A DNA stretch of 64,000 bases from positions 50,559 through 114,558 of IMG/VR virus record IMGVR_UViG_3300025872_000041; one strand, 5' to 3'. Position numbers and translations under genes: made by a program. Positions within the stretch are counted from its first letter, which is position 1; each line of letters starts with the position of its first letter. This document shows positions 1-9,552 of the stretch, piece by piece. Source of the DNA: a virus. The notes beneath the pieces were generated by a model. The model worked only from the letters and a program-made list of their open reading frames with translations. It did not search any database and was not told where the DNA came from.

Positions 1-309
1 TATACTCTTAGTTATAGCTTTAATAACGTTTACTCGTCTAGCTCTACTAAGAAATATAGAATCAAATTGTATACTAATGCTGATGCATTGCTTTCACAAA
101 GTACTACTAACATTGCAAATACATATGGTGGAACTATTAGTGGTACACTTCAAGGTCTTACAGTTGGAACCTACAAGGTAGAAATTTCAATTATTGATGT
201 AGCATCTGGAGTAGATGTAGTTAGCAAAGTTTGTCCTAAACAAACTACTGTTGTTGGTTCAGGCAGTTGTCCTCCAATAAGCAACCTTAATTCCTTTATA
301 ATTAACTAA
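1..309 (+). CDS. C-terminal part of a beta-sandwich structural protein (cut by window start)
   Basis: The reading frame is open from the first base to a TAA at 307-309, so this is the last 102 residues of a longer protein. An internal TTG at 67 could be mistaken for a start. The sequence is rich in Ser, Thr and Asn, and contains an LQGLTVGTYKVEISI segment like the closing strands of a fibronectin III or Ig-like domain. It sits 2 bp upstream of the next gene, which also has a fibronectin-like domain, so the three genes probably build one virion appendage. The exact role is unknown. Confidence 0.6.
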   Translation, partial: YTLSYSFNNVYSSSSTKKYRIKLYTNADALLSQSTTNIANTYGGTISGTLQGLTVGTYKVEISIIDVASGVDVVSKVCPKQTTVVGSGSCPPISNLNSFIIN

Positions 310-311
310 TC

Positions 312-848
312 ATGAGCTGTAATTGTCAACCAAAACCCTGTGGCTGTGAGGATACCAAATTGGTATCCCCAGTTACTACTGAATGTGCTATCTCTGAACT
401 ATGTGATGAGGTAGTAAGTTTTGAATGCGTTAAATATACCGGTAATGATATTTATACTATTGATATCAAGAAGAATGAGCGTCTTGATTTAGTAGTAAAA
501 AAATTAGTATTATATTTAACTAATCCAAACTGCTTTAATCCACTAGCTACTTGTCAATCAATCAAGAATTTTAATATTAGTAATGTTAAACAAACCGAAG
601 CAACTGTCAGTTATACTGTTCCTGGTGCTCCTGCTACTATTACTTCAACTAAATTACAATGGTCTACAGACCCTGCGTTTGTAACGGTTACAGGTTCTCA
701 GTCAATTCTTGTTAGTGCTACGCCTAAGTGGACTATTATTAACTTGTCAGCAAACACAACTTATTATGTAAGATTACTTACTAGTACTTCTGGTAGTGCT
801 GATTGCTGTACATCTATCACCTTATCATTTAAAACATTAACAACCTAA
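312..848 (+). CDS. Fibronectin III-like structural protein
   Basis: This 178-aa protein starts with a Cys-rich segment (MSCNCQPKPCGC) and has a fibronectin III-like domain at about residues 85-178. The domain shows the alternating hydrophobic pattern, a conserved Trp in LQWSTDP, and the LSANTTYYVRL motif typical of FN3 strands E-F. Such domains are common in phage appendages and bind glycans or other proteins. The start ATG lies 2 bp after the preceding stop, and the TAA overlaps the next ATG as TAATG, which suggests translational coupling. The Cys-rich N-terminus is odd and could bind metal or form disulfides. The call to a virion part is inference from context. Confidence 0.65.
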   Translation: MSCNCQPKPCGCEDTKLVSPVTTECAISELCDEVVSFECVKYTGNDIYTIDIKKNERLDLVVKKLVLYLTNPNCFNPLATCQSIKNFNISNVKQTEATVSYTVPGAPATITSTKLQWSTDPAFVTVTGSQSILVSATPKWTIINLSANTTYYVRLLTSTSGSADCCTSITLSFKTLTT

Positions 849-1291
849 TGGCATCTTTATATTTAACTTTTACTCCTCCTAATCCTATACCAGCTCTTGG
901 TTATTTGGTAAAATACAGAGTTAATTCTCCTCAAGGAGCATGGCAAAGTATGGTTTTTCCACAATCTAGTGGACCAATTCAGTTAGCAGGATTAACATCA
1001 ACTGTTTATGATGTTGAAGTATATGCACGTTGTGGTTCTGGCGAAGACGTAACGCTTAGCTTAGTATCATCTGATACAACTATTGTACAAAGTTGTACTA
1101 GTTATACAGTTAATAATCCTACAGGAAGTGCTAAGCTTTTAAACTATGAAGCTTGTGGTACAAGTGGTGAAGAAGTTAATTTAAATATTAATGCTGGAAC
1201 TACTATTTCATTATGTATTGTTACTGGACAGTATACAGCCGCTTCGGGATTAGTTGTTACCGCAGGTAGTGCTTGCGTACCACCACTTTAA
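848..1291 (+). CDS. Fibronectin III-like structural protein
   Basis: This 147-aa protein carries one FN3-like domain at about residues 3-85 (LGYLVKYRV on strand C, LAGLTSTVYDVEVYARC on strands E-F). A second short Cys-containing beta-rich part follows at 88-147. It overlaps the preceding gene by one base in a TAATG junction and is the last gene before a terminator, so it closes the upstream transcription unit. Its likely role is a small appendage or head-fibre-like component next to the connector genes. That role is inferred from domain type and position only. Confidence 0.6.
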   Translation: MASLYLTFTPPNPIPALGYLVKYRVNSPQGAWQSMVFPQSSGPIQLAGLTSTVYDVEVYARCGSGEDVTLSLVSSDTTIVQSCTSYTVNNPTGSAKLLNYEACGTSGEEVNLNINAGTTISLCIVTGQYTAASGLVVTAGSACVPPL

Positions 1292-1339
1292 TTTGGATAA
1301 TTAAAAATCATTTACTATATTAATATTGTATAAGTACTA

Positions 1340-1400
1340 AGAGGGTTTGTTGGTTTACCCCTCTGATTAGACCCCGGTGTAAAAAGCCGGGGTTTATTTT
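1340..1400 (+). terminator. Tandem hairpins, intrinsic terminator
   Basis: The strong hairpin has perfect 7-bp arms ACCCCGG (1371-1377) and CCGGGGT (1387-1393) around a 9-nt loop and runs into TTATTTTATAA. Just upstream, AGAGGG (1340-1345) and CCCTCT (1359-1364) form a second 6-bp hairpin. Together they end the fibronectin-like transcription unit before the promoter at 1409. Confidence 0.8.
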
Positions 1401-1408
1401 ATAATAAC

Positions 1409-1437
1409 TTGATTATAAACTATTTTTACTACATTTG
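1409..1437 (+). promoter_or_regulatory. Bacteroidota-type promoter
   Basis: TTG at 1409-1411, an 18-bp spacer, then TACATTTG at 1430-1437 match the Bacteroidota -33/-7 consensus (TTTG and TAnnTTTG). It lies right after the terminator and 16 nt before the ATG at 1454, as expected for a promoter driving the phosphoesterase and connector genes. Confidence 0.65.
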
Positions 1438-1453
1438 ATAAAACAATTACCGC

Positions 1454-2662
1454 ATGTATTCACAAGAATTAAAAGATAAGGTAGCTAAAAGTAAAGAATG
1501 GAAGCTATCTAATATTGAGTGTGCAAGAAGAATTGGTATTACTTTAGATGAATATTTAAAGATTAAAAAGTCTCTAGGATTTAAATCTAAAAAATTAAAA
1601 TACAATTCAGAACATAATGTAGAAAGAATTAATTCGGAGTCTTATGATTTAGAAAAAGGCACAGGTAAGATAGAGAAATTAGTATCAGTTAATCCTAAAA
1701 CCCCTGAAGAGATTATAGAGATCTTGGGTATAGATACTACAGAGTGGAAGTTATCTCAATATTGGAATAAGGAGAGAAGTGATAAATGGTTAGTATCAGC
1801 TTTAGTAACTAAAGTAGTAAAGACTAAAGAAGATTATCTAAAAGACATCATAGAAAACTTTAAACCGGATTATAAACCAGTAGTAGTAAAGAAGCAAAAG
1901 AGACACCGATATGTAAGCTGTGTACTATCTATGCAAGATATGCATATTGGTAAGGATGGTAATGATGATATCATAGAACAGTACTTTGCTTCACTAGAAC
2001 AACTTACAGAGAGTGTATCTAATAATTACTTTATAGATGATCTAGTGTATGTTGTAGGTGGTGATATATTAAACATGGATACGTTTAATGGTACTACTAC
2101 ATCAGGTACTCCGGTAGAGAACTCTGATAAAGCCTACAAAGTATATGCTGAAGCTTTTGATGCCCTATACCGGGGCATTCGTTTTTTAAAGGAGAGGTGT
2201 GAGACATTACATATAATGTTTATACCCGGTAATCATGATAGACTATCATCTTATCATCTAGTACATGCTCTCTCTAAAGCTGTACAAGAGGATGGTATAG
2301 TATGGCATGCTGATTATGCAGAGAGAAAAGTACTTACGTTTAACAATAACTTCTTTGCATTTGAGCACGGAGATGTAAATACTAAGAACTCATTACTAGT
2401 TTATGCTACTGAATTTTCAGAGCCCTGGGGTAATACTAAATTTAGAACTCTATATACTGGACATTATCATAAGAAGAAAACTGTAGAGTATATTACAGAG
2501 GATGAAATAACTGGTTTCTCTATTAAGATTATTCCTAGTCTATCTAAAACAGACTACTGGCACTACCATAATAAGTTTATTGGTAGTAAGAGAGCTGCCC
2601 TTATTGAGGTTCATGACTATGACAATGGTAAGATTGGAGAGTTTGTTTATAACTGTATTTAA
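1454..2662 (+). CDS. Calcineurin-like metallophosphoesterase
   Basis: This 402-aa protein has an N-terminal HTH-like helical region (about residues 1-60, LSNIECARRIGITLDEYLKI) and a metallophosphoesterase domain from about 150. The metal ligands are in the usual order: D162-x-H164 (DMH), GGD ending at D204, GNHD at 259-262, the His in FEHGD, and GHYH at 336-339. The fold binds two metals and hydrolyses phosphodiesters, including DNA in the SbcD/Mre11 branch. The HTH-like segment before the catalytic domain suggests DNA as substrate. It is the first gene after its own promoter and sits among connector genes, an arrangement I associate with crAss-like genomes. A role in processing DNA ends at packaging or injection is inference. 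Confidence 0.85.
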   Translation: MYSQELKDKVAKSKEWKLSNIECARRIGITLDEYLKIKKSLGFKSKKLKYNSEHNVERINSESYDLEKGTGKIEKLVSVNPKTPEEIIEILGIDTTEWKLSQYWNKERSDKWLVSALVTKVVKTKEDYLKDIIENFKPDYKPVVVKKQKRHRYVSCVLSMQDMHIGKDGNDDIIEQYFASLEQLTESVSNNYFIDDLVYVVGGDILNMDTFNGTTTSGTPVENSDKAYKVYAEAFDALYRGIRFLKERCETLHIMFIPGNHDRLSSYHLVHALSKAVQEDGIVWHADYAERKVLTFNNNFFAFEHGDVNTKNSLLVYATEFSEPWGNTKFRTLYTGHYHKKKTVEYITEDEITGFSIKIIPSLSKTDYWHYHNKFIGSKRAALIEVHDYDNGKIGEFVYNCI

Positions 2663-2701
2663 TCTGGATTAAATTTTGTATCTTATTAATGTAGTCAAGG
2701 T

Positions 2702-3283
2702 ATGAGAGGATATAAAGCACCTGATTTACATGCCTCAAGGCTGAGAATAAAACCTAAGAGAATCTTAACAAAAGATTTTTTAGCAGAGTTCAAGGAGAGG
2801 CATCCTGAGTTTTCTACATTAGATGACAAAACTATCAAGAAGATAGTGATGAAGTTTAATGAAAATATTTGGAAAGAGGTAATTGCGTATAGAGATGGAG
2901 TTGAGTTACCAGAAAGTCTGGGATACCTGTTCATAGGTACCTGTACATTTAACCGTGACACTAATGTAAATTATGGTCTATCAGTTAAATACGGTAAAGA
3001 AATAAAGAACAGGAATCTAGAGTCAGATTCTAAGTTAGCTAAGATTTTCTATACAAACTATCAGACCAAATATAAGTTTGCAAACCGTGAGTTATGGGGT
3101 TTTCAAGCAGTTAGACAATTCAAGAGATCTGTAGCTAAAGAGTATCCTGTGTCTTGGCAAAAATATATTGTTGTAGATTCATATAAGAAAGTGTCAGAGA
3201 TGTTTTCAAAAGCTCTTAGAAAGCAAAGAGTTAAGAAAGAAGATAAGGATATACTTAGCTCATATGATGAATTTGAATTTTAA
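2702..3283 (+). CDS. IHF/HU-like protein, probable connector (ring) protein
   Basis: This 193-aa protein resembles the HU/IHF fold at about residues 20-85. Helices are followed by a DGVELPESLGYLFIGT segment that matches the lining of HU (…v.lpgfGtF…). A basic C-terminal tail (KALRKQRVKKEDK) follows. IHF-like genes are a known feature of crAss-like structural blocks. As I recall, IHF-fold proteins form part of the portal-to-tail ring stack in the crAss001 virion. It is followed closely by two more connector genes, so a structural ring role is more likely than nucleoid binding. It has no separate terminator from the phosphoesterase gene 39 bp upstream. Confidence 0.6.
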   Translation: MRGYKAPDLHASRLRIKPKRILTKDFLAEFKERHPEFSTLDDKTIKKIVMKFNENIWKEVIAYRDGVELPESLGYLFIGTCTFNRDTNVNYGLSVKYGKEIKNRNLESDSKLAKIFYTNYQTKYKFANRELWGFQAVRQFKRSVAKEYPVSWQKYIVVDSYKKVSEMFSKALRKQRVKKEDKDILSSYDEFEF

Positions 3284-3288
3284 TAAAA

Positions 3289-3954
3289 ATGGTAACTATT
3301 GGAACCGTAGTCTCAAGGGTAAAAAATCAAGTTAAGAGTGTAAGACAAGATGCATTTCTTACTAATAGGTATGTTTATAATGTTATAATTAAATATGCCC
3401 AAGTTCTGATGAGGAGACAAGACTCTCAGAATAAACTATCTAAATTTAATTCTATTTGGCAAACTTTACCATGTTTAGAGTTAATTGAAATAGATAAGGT
3501 TGAAGCATGCTGCGCTGGTATAAAATCTGGGCGCACTATAATGCGTACAAAAGATAAACTTCCCACATTCATGGAAGGTTACTGGGGTCCTTTAATTAGA
3601 TCTGTAACGTCTATAGATGGTAGTCAGGAATTAAATCCTACTACACCTGGTGTTTATACCTCTATGACTAAGACTACAGGTTTTAAATATAACAACACTA
3701 AGTACTACTGGTTTTTAAACGGTTATTTATATATGCCGAATATTAGCTGGGAAGCTTTAAAGATAGAAGGTATTTTTATTCAAGATGTATCTCAGTATAC
3801 AGATGAAGATACTTGTATTAAAAGAATGGATCATAAGATTAATGTTCCTGAATTTTTATTAGCTGAAGCAGAAAAAATGGCTATCCAAGATTTTATTGGA
3901 AGATTACAGATTCCTTCAGATTTATCAGATGACAATATTAACTTAAACAGATAA
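3289..3954 (+). CDS. Connector/ring structural protein
   Basis: This 221-aa protein begins 5 bp after the IHF-like gene. It has an N-terminal helical hairpin (VSRVKNQVKSVRQDAFLTNRY), a beta-rich middle and a C-terminal helix (EFLLAEAEKMAIQDFIGRLQ). I recognise this pattern from the crAss-like head-to-tail connector genes, but there is no catalytic motif. A role in the ring stack below the portal is inferred from order and size. The next gene starts 4 bp downstream, so the group is one tightly packed operon. Confidence 0.6.
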   Translation: MVTIGTVVSRVKNQVKSVRQDAFLTNRYVYNVIIKYAQVLMRRQDSQNKLSKFNSIWQTLPCLELIEIDKVEACCAGIKSGRTIMRTKDKLPTFMEGYWGPLIRSVTSIDGSQELNPTTPGVYTSMTKTTGFKYNNTKYYWFLNGYLYMPNISWEALKIEGIFIQDVSQYTDEDTCIKRMDHKINVPEFLLAEAEKMAIQDFIGRLQIPSDLSDDNINLNR

Positions 3955-3958
3955 GGCA

Positions 3959-4813
3959 ATGCTTACAGAATTAAAATATAAAACCTTTGATGAATTACTT
4001 GAAGATGTAAGCGTTGATTTCTCAATGTATTCTTTAGAGGGTATGATTGAGCCTCAACAACTTATTAAAGTTGTTCAGAGAATAAATTATGATTTAGGTT
4101 TAAGAATATTTAAAACTAAAGAAGAGGTTCTAGACATTGAGAATAATCTGGTAAAACTACCAGATGATTTCTATGTAATGAACTATGCTTTACTTTGTGG
4201 TCAATACAAAGTTGAACAGCCGGCCATGAGTGGTACTCACGTTGAGGAAGTTATAATTGACCCGGCAACTGTTACTACTCCATGTGGGGATACTTGTATT
4301 ACTGATTGTGGTGATCATATGCGTCTTGTACAAAAATTACAGTATGAGACACGAATATACGATATAAATACACCAATTACATTAACTGGTAACTCTAAAA
4401 GTATTTCTTGTGATTGTCCTAATACCTCTTATAAATCACCATACGTTGGTAAACTTAAAGATGGTTTTATATACATGAACTTAGAGACTGGAAAACTATA
4501 TGTTAACTATCAAGGAGCTTTAGAAGATGAGGATGGTAACTTATTAATCTTAGATCACCCAATGATTAATGAGTACTATGAGTATGGTTTAAAGCAAAGA
4601 ATACTTGAGAATCTTTATATGAATGGAGAGGACGTAATGCAAAAGTTAAATCTTATTGAACAAAGATTCAGAGGAGCTCGTAACAATGCATTGTCTATTG
4701 TAAATACTCCTAACTTTAAAGAGTTATCTAAATTGCATGATATGAATAGACGTGCTATGTATGGCAAGTACTACGATCAATTTAAAAGTTACAACTATAA
4801 TAGTTCTAGATAA
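3959..4813 (+). CDS. Tail tubular / connector ring protein
   Basis: This 284-aa protein has an N-terminal helical region (about residues 1-60, FDELLEDVSVDF … QQLIKVVQRINYDLGLRI) followed by VKLPDDFYVMNYALLCG. This is the pattern of podophage gp4/gp11-like tubular adaptors, which crAss-like annotators call tail tubular proteins. A central part is Cys-rich (CGDTCITDCGDH, about residues 105-116), and the C-terminus is helical and basic. The TAATG overlap with the giant tail-stem gene downstream supports coupled synthesis of adjoining virion parts. Confidence 0.65.
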   Translation: MLTELKYKTFDELLEDVSVDFSMYSLEGMIEPQQLIKVVQRINYDLGLRIFKTKEEVLDIENNLVKLPDDFYVMNYALLCGQYKVEQPAMSGTHVEEVIIDPATVTTPCGDTCITDCGDHMRLVQKLQYETRIYDINTPITLTGNSKSISCDCPNTSYKSPYVGKLKDGFIYMNLETGKLYVNYQGALEDEDGNLLILDHPMINEYYEYGLKQRILENLYMNGEDVMQKLNLIEQRFRGARNNALSIVNTPNFKELSKLHDMNRRAMYGKYYDQFKSYNYNSSR

Positions 4814-7800
4814 TGGATGGTAAAACCAGTTTAATTCACACCGAGCTATATAACAAAGGCTTACTAAAAGATGTAAGTGATGCTTATATTGGTGAGGGAT
4901 ATTGGACACATGCTAGAAATGCTGTAAACAATTCTCCTTCTGGAGATGTTGGAGTATTAGGTAATGAGCCTAGTAATATAGCTTGTGTAGAAGTACCGTA
5001 TACTATTATAGGTACTATTTATATAAGTAATGGTAAGTGGGCTATTTATTCAACCAATGATTTTTCTTCAGAGATTGGTTTGTTTGATGAGAATGGTTGT
5101 ACATACAATACAATTCATAATGATCCTTTAAACCAGTGTTTTAAGTTTAATAAGGTTTACCCAATTATTGGGGTATCTAAATATACCTCTGATTGTACTT
5201 GGAATCTTTATTGGGATGATGGTAATAATCCATCAAGAACAATGAATATTGGTAAGGAGGAAGCTTGGCCTTATAGTCCTTTAAACTGGGAAGGTGTTCC
5301 GTATCTTATGAATGACTTAGATCCGGGACCATGTAAAGATGAAGTATCTAGTGGTGTATTGGATTGTGATAAACTTAGATTAGCAGCGTATGCTAAAACT
5401 CCTTGTATTCAAGTAAAGAAGGGTGTTGGTCTAGGTACATTACTTAACGGATCATATCAAGCTACAATTGCATATTCTGTAAATGGTATTAAGGTTACAG
5501 ATTACTTAGCTATTTCTAACGTTCAAGCATTATGGACTCATGATAATGTTAATGGTTCTTTAGATATTATCATTAGTGATATAGATACAGACTATGATGA
5601 ATTTGAATTAGTCTTAATAGGTTTTGTTAATCAACAAGCTGTAGCAAGAAAGATTGGTTATTATTCTACTCAAACAACTACTATATCTTTAGATGCTGTT
5701 GATCCAACATTAGCAACAGTTCCTTTAGAACAAATACCTTTACGTACCCCAGCATATGAGAAATCAGCGGGTATGTATAATGTAAATGATTATTTAATTA
5801 GAGTTGGTCCTACTACATATGAAGACTTTAATTATCAACCTCTAGCTAATAATATTACAGCAAAGTGGGTGGGTGTAGAATACCCAGCTGATTATTATTA
5901 TAAAGGCGGAAATAAACCAACATTTTTAAGAGATGAAGTATATAGTTTCTTTATACGATGGATTTATGATACCGGTGATAAATCATCTAGCTATCATATT
6001 CCAGGACGTGCTCCAAAGCCCGGAGAACTTAATAATAATTCTAGCCCTGATCACATTATAGATTTTGGTCAAGAGCAAGAATGGCAAGTAAATAATACAG
6101 CTACAATTCTACCTGCTTCTGGAACAACAGATGATGGTGGTCTTATTAAGTATTCTGGTGAGCTAGCTTATTGGGAATCTACTGAGAAGTATCCTGATAA
6201 TAAACCAGAGATCTGGGGAGATCTTTGTGCTGAAAACATTAGACATCATAAGATGCCTGATGATATTGTAATACCTAATTATAATCCTACTACTAATAGT
6301 ATTATTATTTTAGGTGTTGAGTTTTCTAATATAGAATTTCCTGTAGATCAAAACAATCAATACATTACTAGTATTATAGGTTATGAGATTTTAAGGGGTA
6401 CTAGAGAGGGTAACCGTACTATTATTGCTAAGGGTCTTATTAATAACATGCGGGAGTATGATATACCCGATAAGATTGCAGGTGATAAAGTTACAACTGG
6501 TTTATATGTAAACTATCCTTATAACTTCTTAGACCATGATCCATTCTTAGGTAGAGATAAAGCTACTTTAGATAGACCCGGTAATAGAAGTGTACAAACT
6601 AAGGGTGGAGCATTTAGAGATAAAGATAAATATGATAGCACTGGATTAAGTAATGTAGATGTTACATTATTTGATGGTGTTAAAAGAGATATCTTTTCTT
6701 TTCATTCACCTGAGACAACATTTAGAAATCCTTTCTTATCTGCCACAGAATTAAAAGTTTATGGTGAAGTATATGGTAATGTAATTGGTAGATTTATTCC
6801 GGTTGAGAATCATCCTAAAGATAAATTTATAACAGATACAGCTGTGATACTTTCTTCATTAGCTGGTGTTGCTATTGGTGTGACTGCAGCTAATGCTGCT
6901 AATGGAAATGCTTTGGATCAAGGTAAAGCTGCTATTATGACAGTTGCTTTAGGTAGTATTATAGGAACACCAGTAGCAGGTGCTTCAGGCGCAGTAGTAG
7001 GAGCATTTGCTGGCGCAGCTGCTTATGCAATAGGTCGAGCATTTTTACTATCTTATTATTGGTTAGAATCAACAAGAAACATAGTTGAAATTATAGAATC
7101 TATTGGTAAAAAAAGACAGTTTGCTTATCAGTATGTATCACATGGTTTTTATAATAATCTTATAAAAGCTGCTGTTGGTAGCAGAAGAAGGGGTATTAAA
7201 AACTCTTTATATCTTGATCCTGTTGTTCAGGAATATGATAACATATATAGAATTAATAATCTTTATAGAGCAAACACTGTTGTTTTAACTACTGAAAGAA
7301 CAATTAATGATCCAATAACTAAAGACAATACATTATTTACTATTGGTCATATTGCACGCTCACAAAATGGCAGACCCGATTTAAGTGTTTATGGTGTTGA
7401 TGATAAAGGTAATCCTTTTAATGCTAAAGATATCTGGAAAGAACCAGAGGCATATACTCAAACATCTGTTACCTCTGCTCATTATGCTGCTTTAAAAATT
7501 AAGAATGATAATCTGTATGGTCAACTAGATGGTATTAGACAAATACCTGTAGGGTGTATAAACCTTTGGACTATTAATAAAGCTCTTAAAGCTACCTCTG
7601 GTTTAGTGTTTGGTGGAGATATGTATGTAAACCGCTACACTGAAAAATCTACATTCTTCTATTTTACACAGTGGATGCAGAATTTACCAGATAGCACAGA
7701 GTGGGATTATAGATTATACAACATGCTTCCTTATCCAAGATATTGGATGAATACTGGAAAGTATAATGTTGGTGATTTATTAGATATTGTTTTTGAGCCA

Positions 7801-9552
7801 ACTAGTGATAGCATTCTACCTAATGATTATCATCATTTAGATAGAAGAATGACTTCTGGATTTTTGATGGTTAGGTTTGCTTATATGTATTTGTTTAATT
7901 CTGGCGTTAGAGATTTCTATGTAGAGTCAGAAATTAACTTAGCATATAGAGATTATGATGATAATCCTGGTAAGAGACACTACGATTTTAGAACATATAG
8001 TAACTATGAGCAGTTGTTTAGTGCTCCATACATTAAAGATACAAACTACTATAAGTATGATTACTCTTTAAGTATTAGTAAACATGTATCAAACTTTGTT
8101 TCATGGGGTAATCTTCAACCAAGAATATATGATCCTAATAATGTAAGTTGCTTTACCTCTTATGAGACAAGAGTTATTTATTCTTTACAACAACAGTATG
8201 AATTAAGAAAAGATAACTGGAGACAGTTCTTAGCAAATAACTATTACGACTTTAATTCTAAGGTTGTAACTATGAGAAACTTTGGTAAAACTGGTGCAGT
8301 TATTATGTTCAATGATAGCTCTCCTATTTTATTTCAAGGTGCAGAAACTTTAGATCTTAATGGTGGAACTAAATTAACTATTGGTGATGGTCAGTTATTT
8401 AATGGTCAACCATTACAAAATGTAATAAATGTAGATCCTGAGTTTGAATATGGTAGTTGTCAGAATAGATTATCTGTAATCAATACTCCAGCAGGTTTAT
8501 TCTATGCAAGCCAAAACCAAGGAAAGGTATTTTCTTTTGGTCAAGGAATACAAGACATTTCTAAGTCTGGTATGAAGTGGTGGTTTTCACAATACAGTCC
8601 TTATGCTGTTCTTGAAGATTTTCCTGATCTAGATCCTATAGTATTAGATAATACAATTATTGGGGTTGGATTACAAACTACTTATGATAACATAAATGAG
8701 ATTCTTTATTTCTGTAAGAAAGACTATAAATTAAAACCTGAGTTTAAAGGTAAATTTAAAGCCGGAGCACAGAACAAACTCATATCTACAGAGTATGCAG
8801 GATTAATAATTAATTTAGGTGATCCTACATATTTTGATGATGTATCATGGACTGTTAGTTATGATCCTAAAGCAAAAGCATTTATATCTTTTCATGACTG
8901 GCATCCAGATTTAGTAATGGCTAGTAAGACATACTATATGACAGTTAAGAATAATACTATTTGGAAACATAACTTAGTATGTAACTCTTTCTGTAATTAC
9001 TATGGTGTTGATTATCCATTTGAGATTGAGTATGTACAGAACCAAGGTCAAACCGTTACAACAACTAGATCAGTAGAGTATATTCTAGAATGTTATAAGT
9101 ATTCTCCTAACTGTTTAGATTATCATCACTTATTAGATGAAAATTTTGATCGGGCTATTGTATATAATACAGAACAAATTTCTGGGGACTTAGTATTAAA
9201 CTTATCTCCTAAGAATAATCCTTATTTAATTAATAACTATCCTTTAGTAAATGCTAGTAATATTGATATCTTATTTTCTAAAGAAGAACAGAAATATAGA
9301 TTTAATCAATTCTGGGATATTACTAATGACCGTGGTGAATTTACTGGAACTTTTGTACCCATGTGGACTACTGAACCTAACGGTTATATTAGGAATATTA
9401 ATGCAACTTACGTAAATTATAATAAGGGAGCTACACAAAGAAAGAAGTTTAGGCATTATATTAATAAGGTTGTATTAAAGAAGCTTATTTCCGGGTCATC
9501 TAAATTCTTATTAAAACTCTCCAACAATAAACTACTTGCATCATTTAGATAA
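4813..9552 (+). CDS. Tail stem / muzzle ('stabilization') protein
   Basis: This 1,579-aa protein starts MDGKTSLIHTELYNKGLLKD and soon has EGYWTHARNAVNNSP. Both are hallmarks I know from the crAss-like protein usually annotated as stabilization protein, which corresponds by order and size to the tail muzzle of crAss001. Most of it is beta-rich. At about residues 677-750 is a long Ala/Gly-rich hydrophobic stretch with glycine-zipper spacing (VAGASGAVVGAFAGAAAYAIG), suited to crossing a membrane. It may help form the DNA or cargo channel during ejection (inference). The gene overlaps both neighbours in TAATG junctions. Confidence 0.75.
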   Translation: MDGKTSLIHTELYNKGLLKDVSDAYIGEGYWTHARNAVNNSPSGDVGVLGNEPSNIACVEVPYTIIGTIYISNGKWAIYSTNDFSSEIGLFDENGCTYNTIHNDPLNQCFKFNKVYPIIGVSKYTSDCTWNLYWDDGNNPSRTMNIGKEEAWPYSPLNWEGVPYLMNDLDPGPCKDEVSSGVLDCDKLRLAAYAKTPCIQVKKGVGLGTLLNGSYQATIAYSVNGIKVTDYLAISNVQALWTHDNVNGSLDIIISDIDTDYDEFELVLIGFVNQQAVARKIGYYSTQTTTISLDAVDPTLATVPLEQIPLRTPAYEKSAGMYNVNDYLIRVGPTTYEDFNYQPLANNITAKWVGVEYPADYYYKGGNKPTFLRDEVYSFFIRWIYDTGDKSSSYHIPGRAPKPGELNNNSSPDHIIDFGQEQEWQVNNTATILPASGTTDDGGLIKYSGELAYWESTEKYPDNKPEIWGDLCAENIRHHKMPDDIVIPNYNPTTNSIIILGVEFSNIEFPVDQNNQYITSIIGYEILRGTREGNRTIIAKGLINNMREYDIPDKIAGDKVTTGLYVNYPYNFLDHDPFLGRDKATLDRPGNRSVQTKGGAFRDKDKYDSTGLSNVDVTLFDGVKRDIFSFHSPETTFRNPFLSATELKVYGEVYGNVIGRFIPVENHPKDKFITDTAVILSSLAGVAIGVTAANAANGNALDQGKAAIMTVALGSIIGTPVAGASGAVVGAFAGAAAYAIGRAFLLSYYWLESTRNIVEIIESIGKKRQFAYQYVSHGFYNNLIKAAVGSRRRGIKNSLYLDPVVQEYDNIYRINNLYRANTVVLTTERTINDPITKDNTLFTIGHIARSQNGRPDLSVYGVDDKGNPFNAKDIWKEPEAYTQTSVTSAHYAALKIKNDNLYGQLDGIRQIPVGCINLWTINKALKATSGLVFGGDMYVNRYTEKSTFFYFTQWMQNLPDSTEWDYRLYNMLPYPRYWMNTGKYNVGDLLDIVFEPTSDSILPNDYHHLDRRMTSGFLMVRFAYMYLFNSGVRDFYVESEINLAYRDYDDNPGKRHYDFRTYSNYEQLFSAPYIKDTNYYKYDYSLSISKHVSNFVSWGNLQPRIYDPNNVSCFTSYETRVIYSLQQQYELRKDNWRQFLANNYYDFNSKVVTMRNFGKTGAVIMFNDSSPILFQGAETLDLNGGTKLTIGDGQLFNGQPLQNVINVDPEFEYGSCQNRLSVINTPAGLFYASQNQGKVFSFGQGIQDISKSGMKWWFSQYSPYAVLEDFPDLDPIVLDNTIIGVGLQTTYDNINEILYFCKKDYKLKPEFKGKFKAGAQNKLISTEYAGLIINLGDPTYFDDVSWTVSYDPKAKAFISFHDWHPDLVMASKTYYMTVKNNTIWKHNLVCNSFCNYYGVDYPFEIEYVQNQGQTVTTTRSVEYILECYKYSPNCLDYHHLLDENFDRAIVYNTEQISGDLVLNLSPKNNPYLINNYPLVNASNIDILFSKEEQKYRFNQFWDITNDRGEFTGTFVPMWTTEPNGYIRNINATYVNYNKGATQRKKFRHYINKVVLKKLISGSSKFLLKLSNNKLLASFR

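Noticed and set aside
2695-2961. Minus-strand frame of 88 codons under the IHF-like gene
   Set aside because: It is a shadow of the plus-strand gene, which sits in a tight operon. There is no promoter and no domain.
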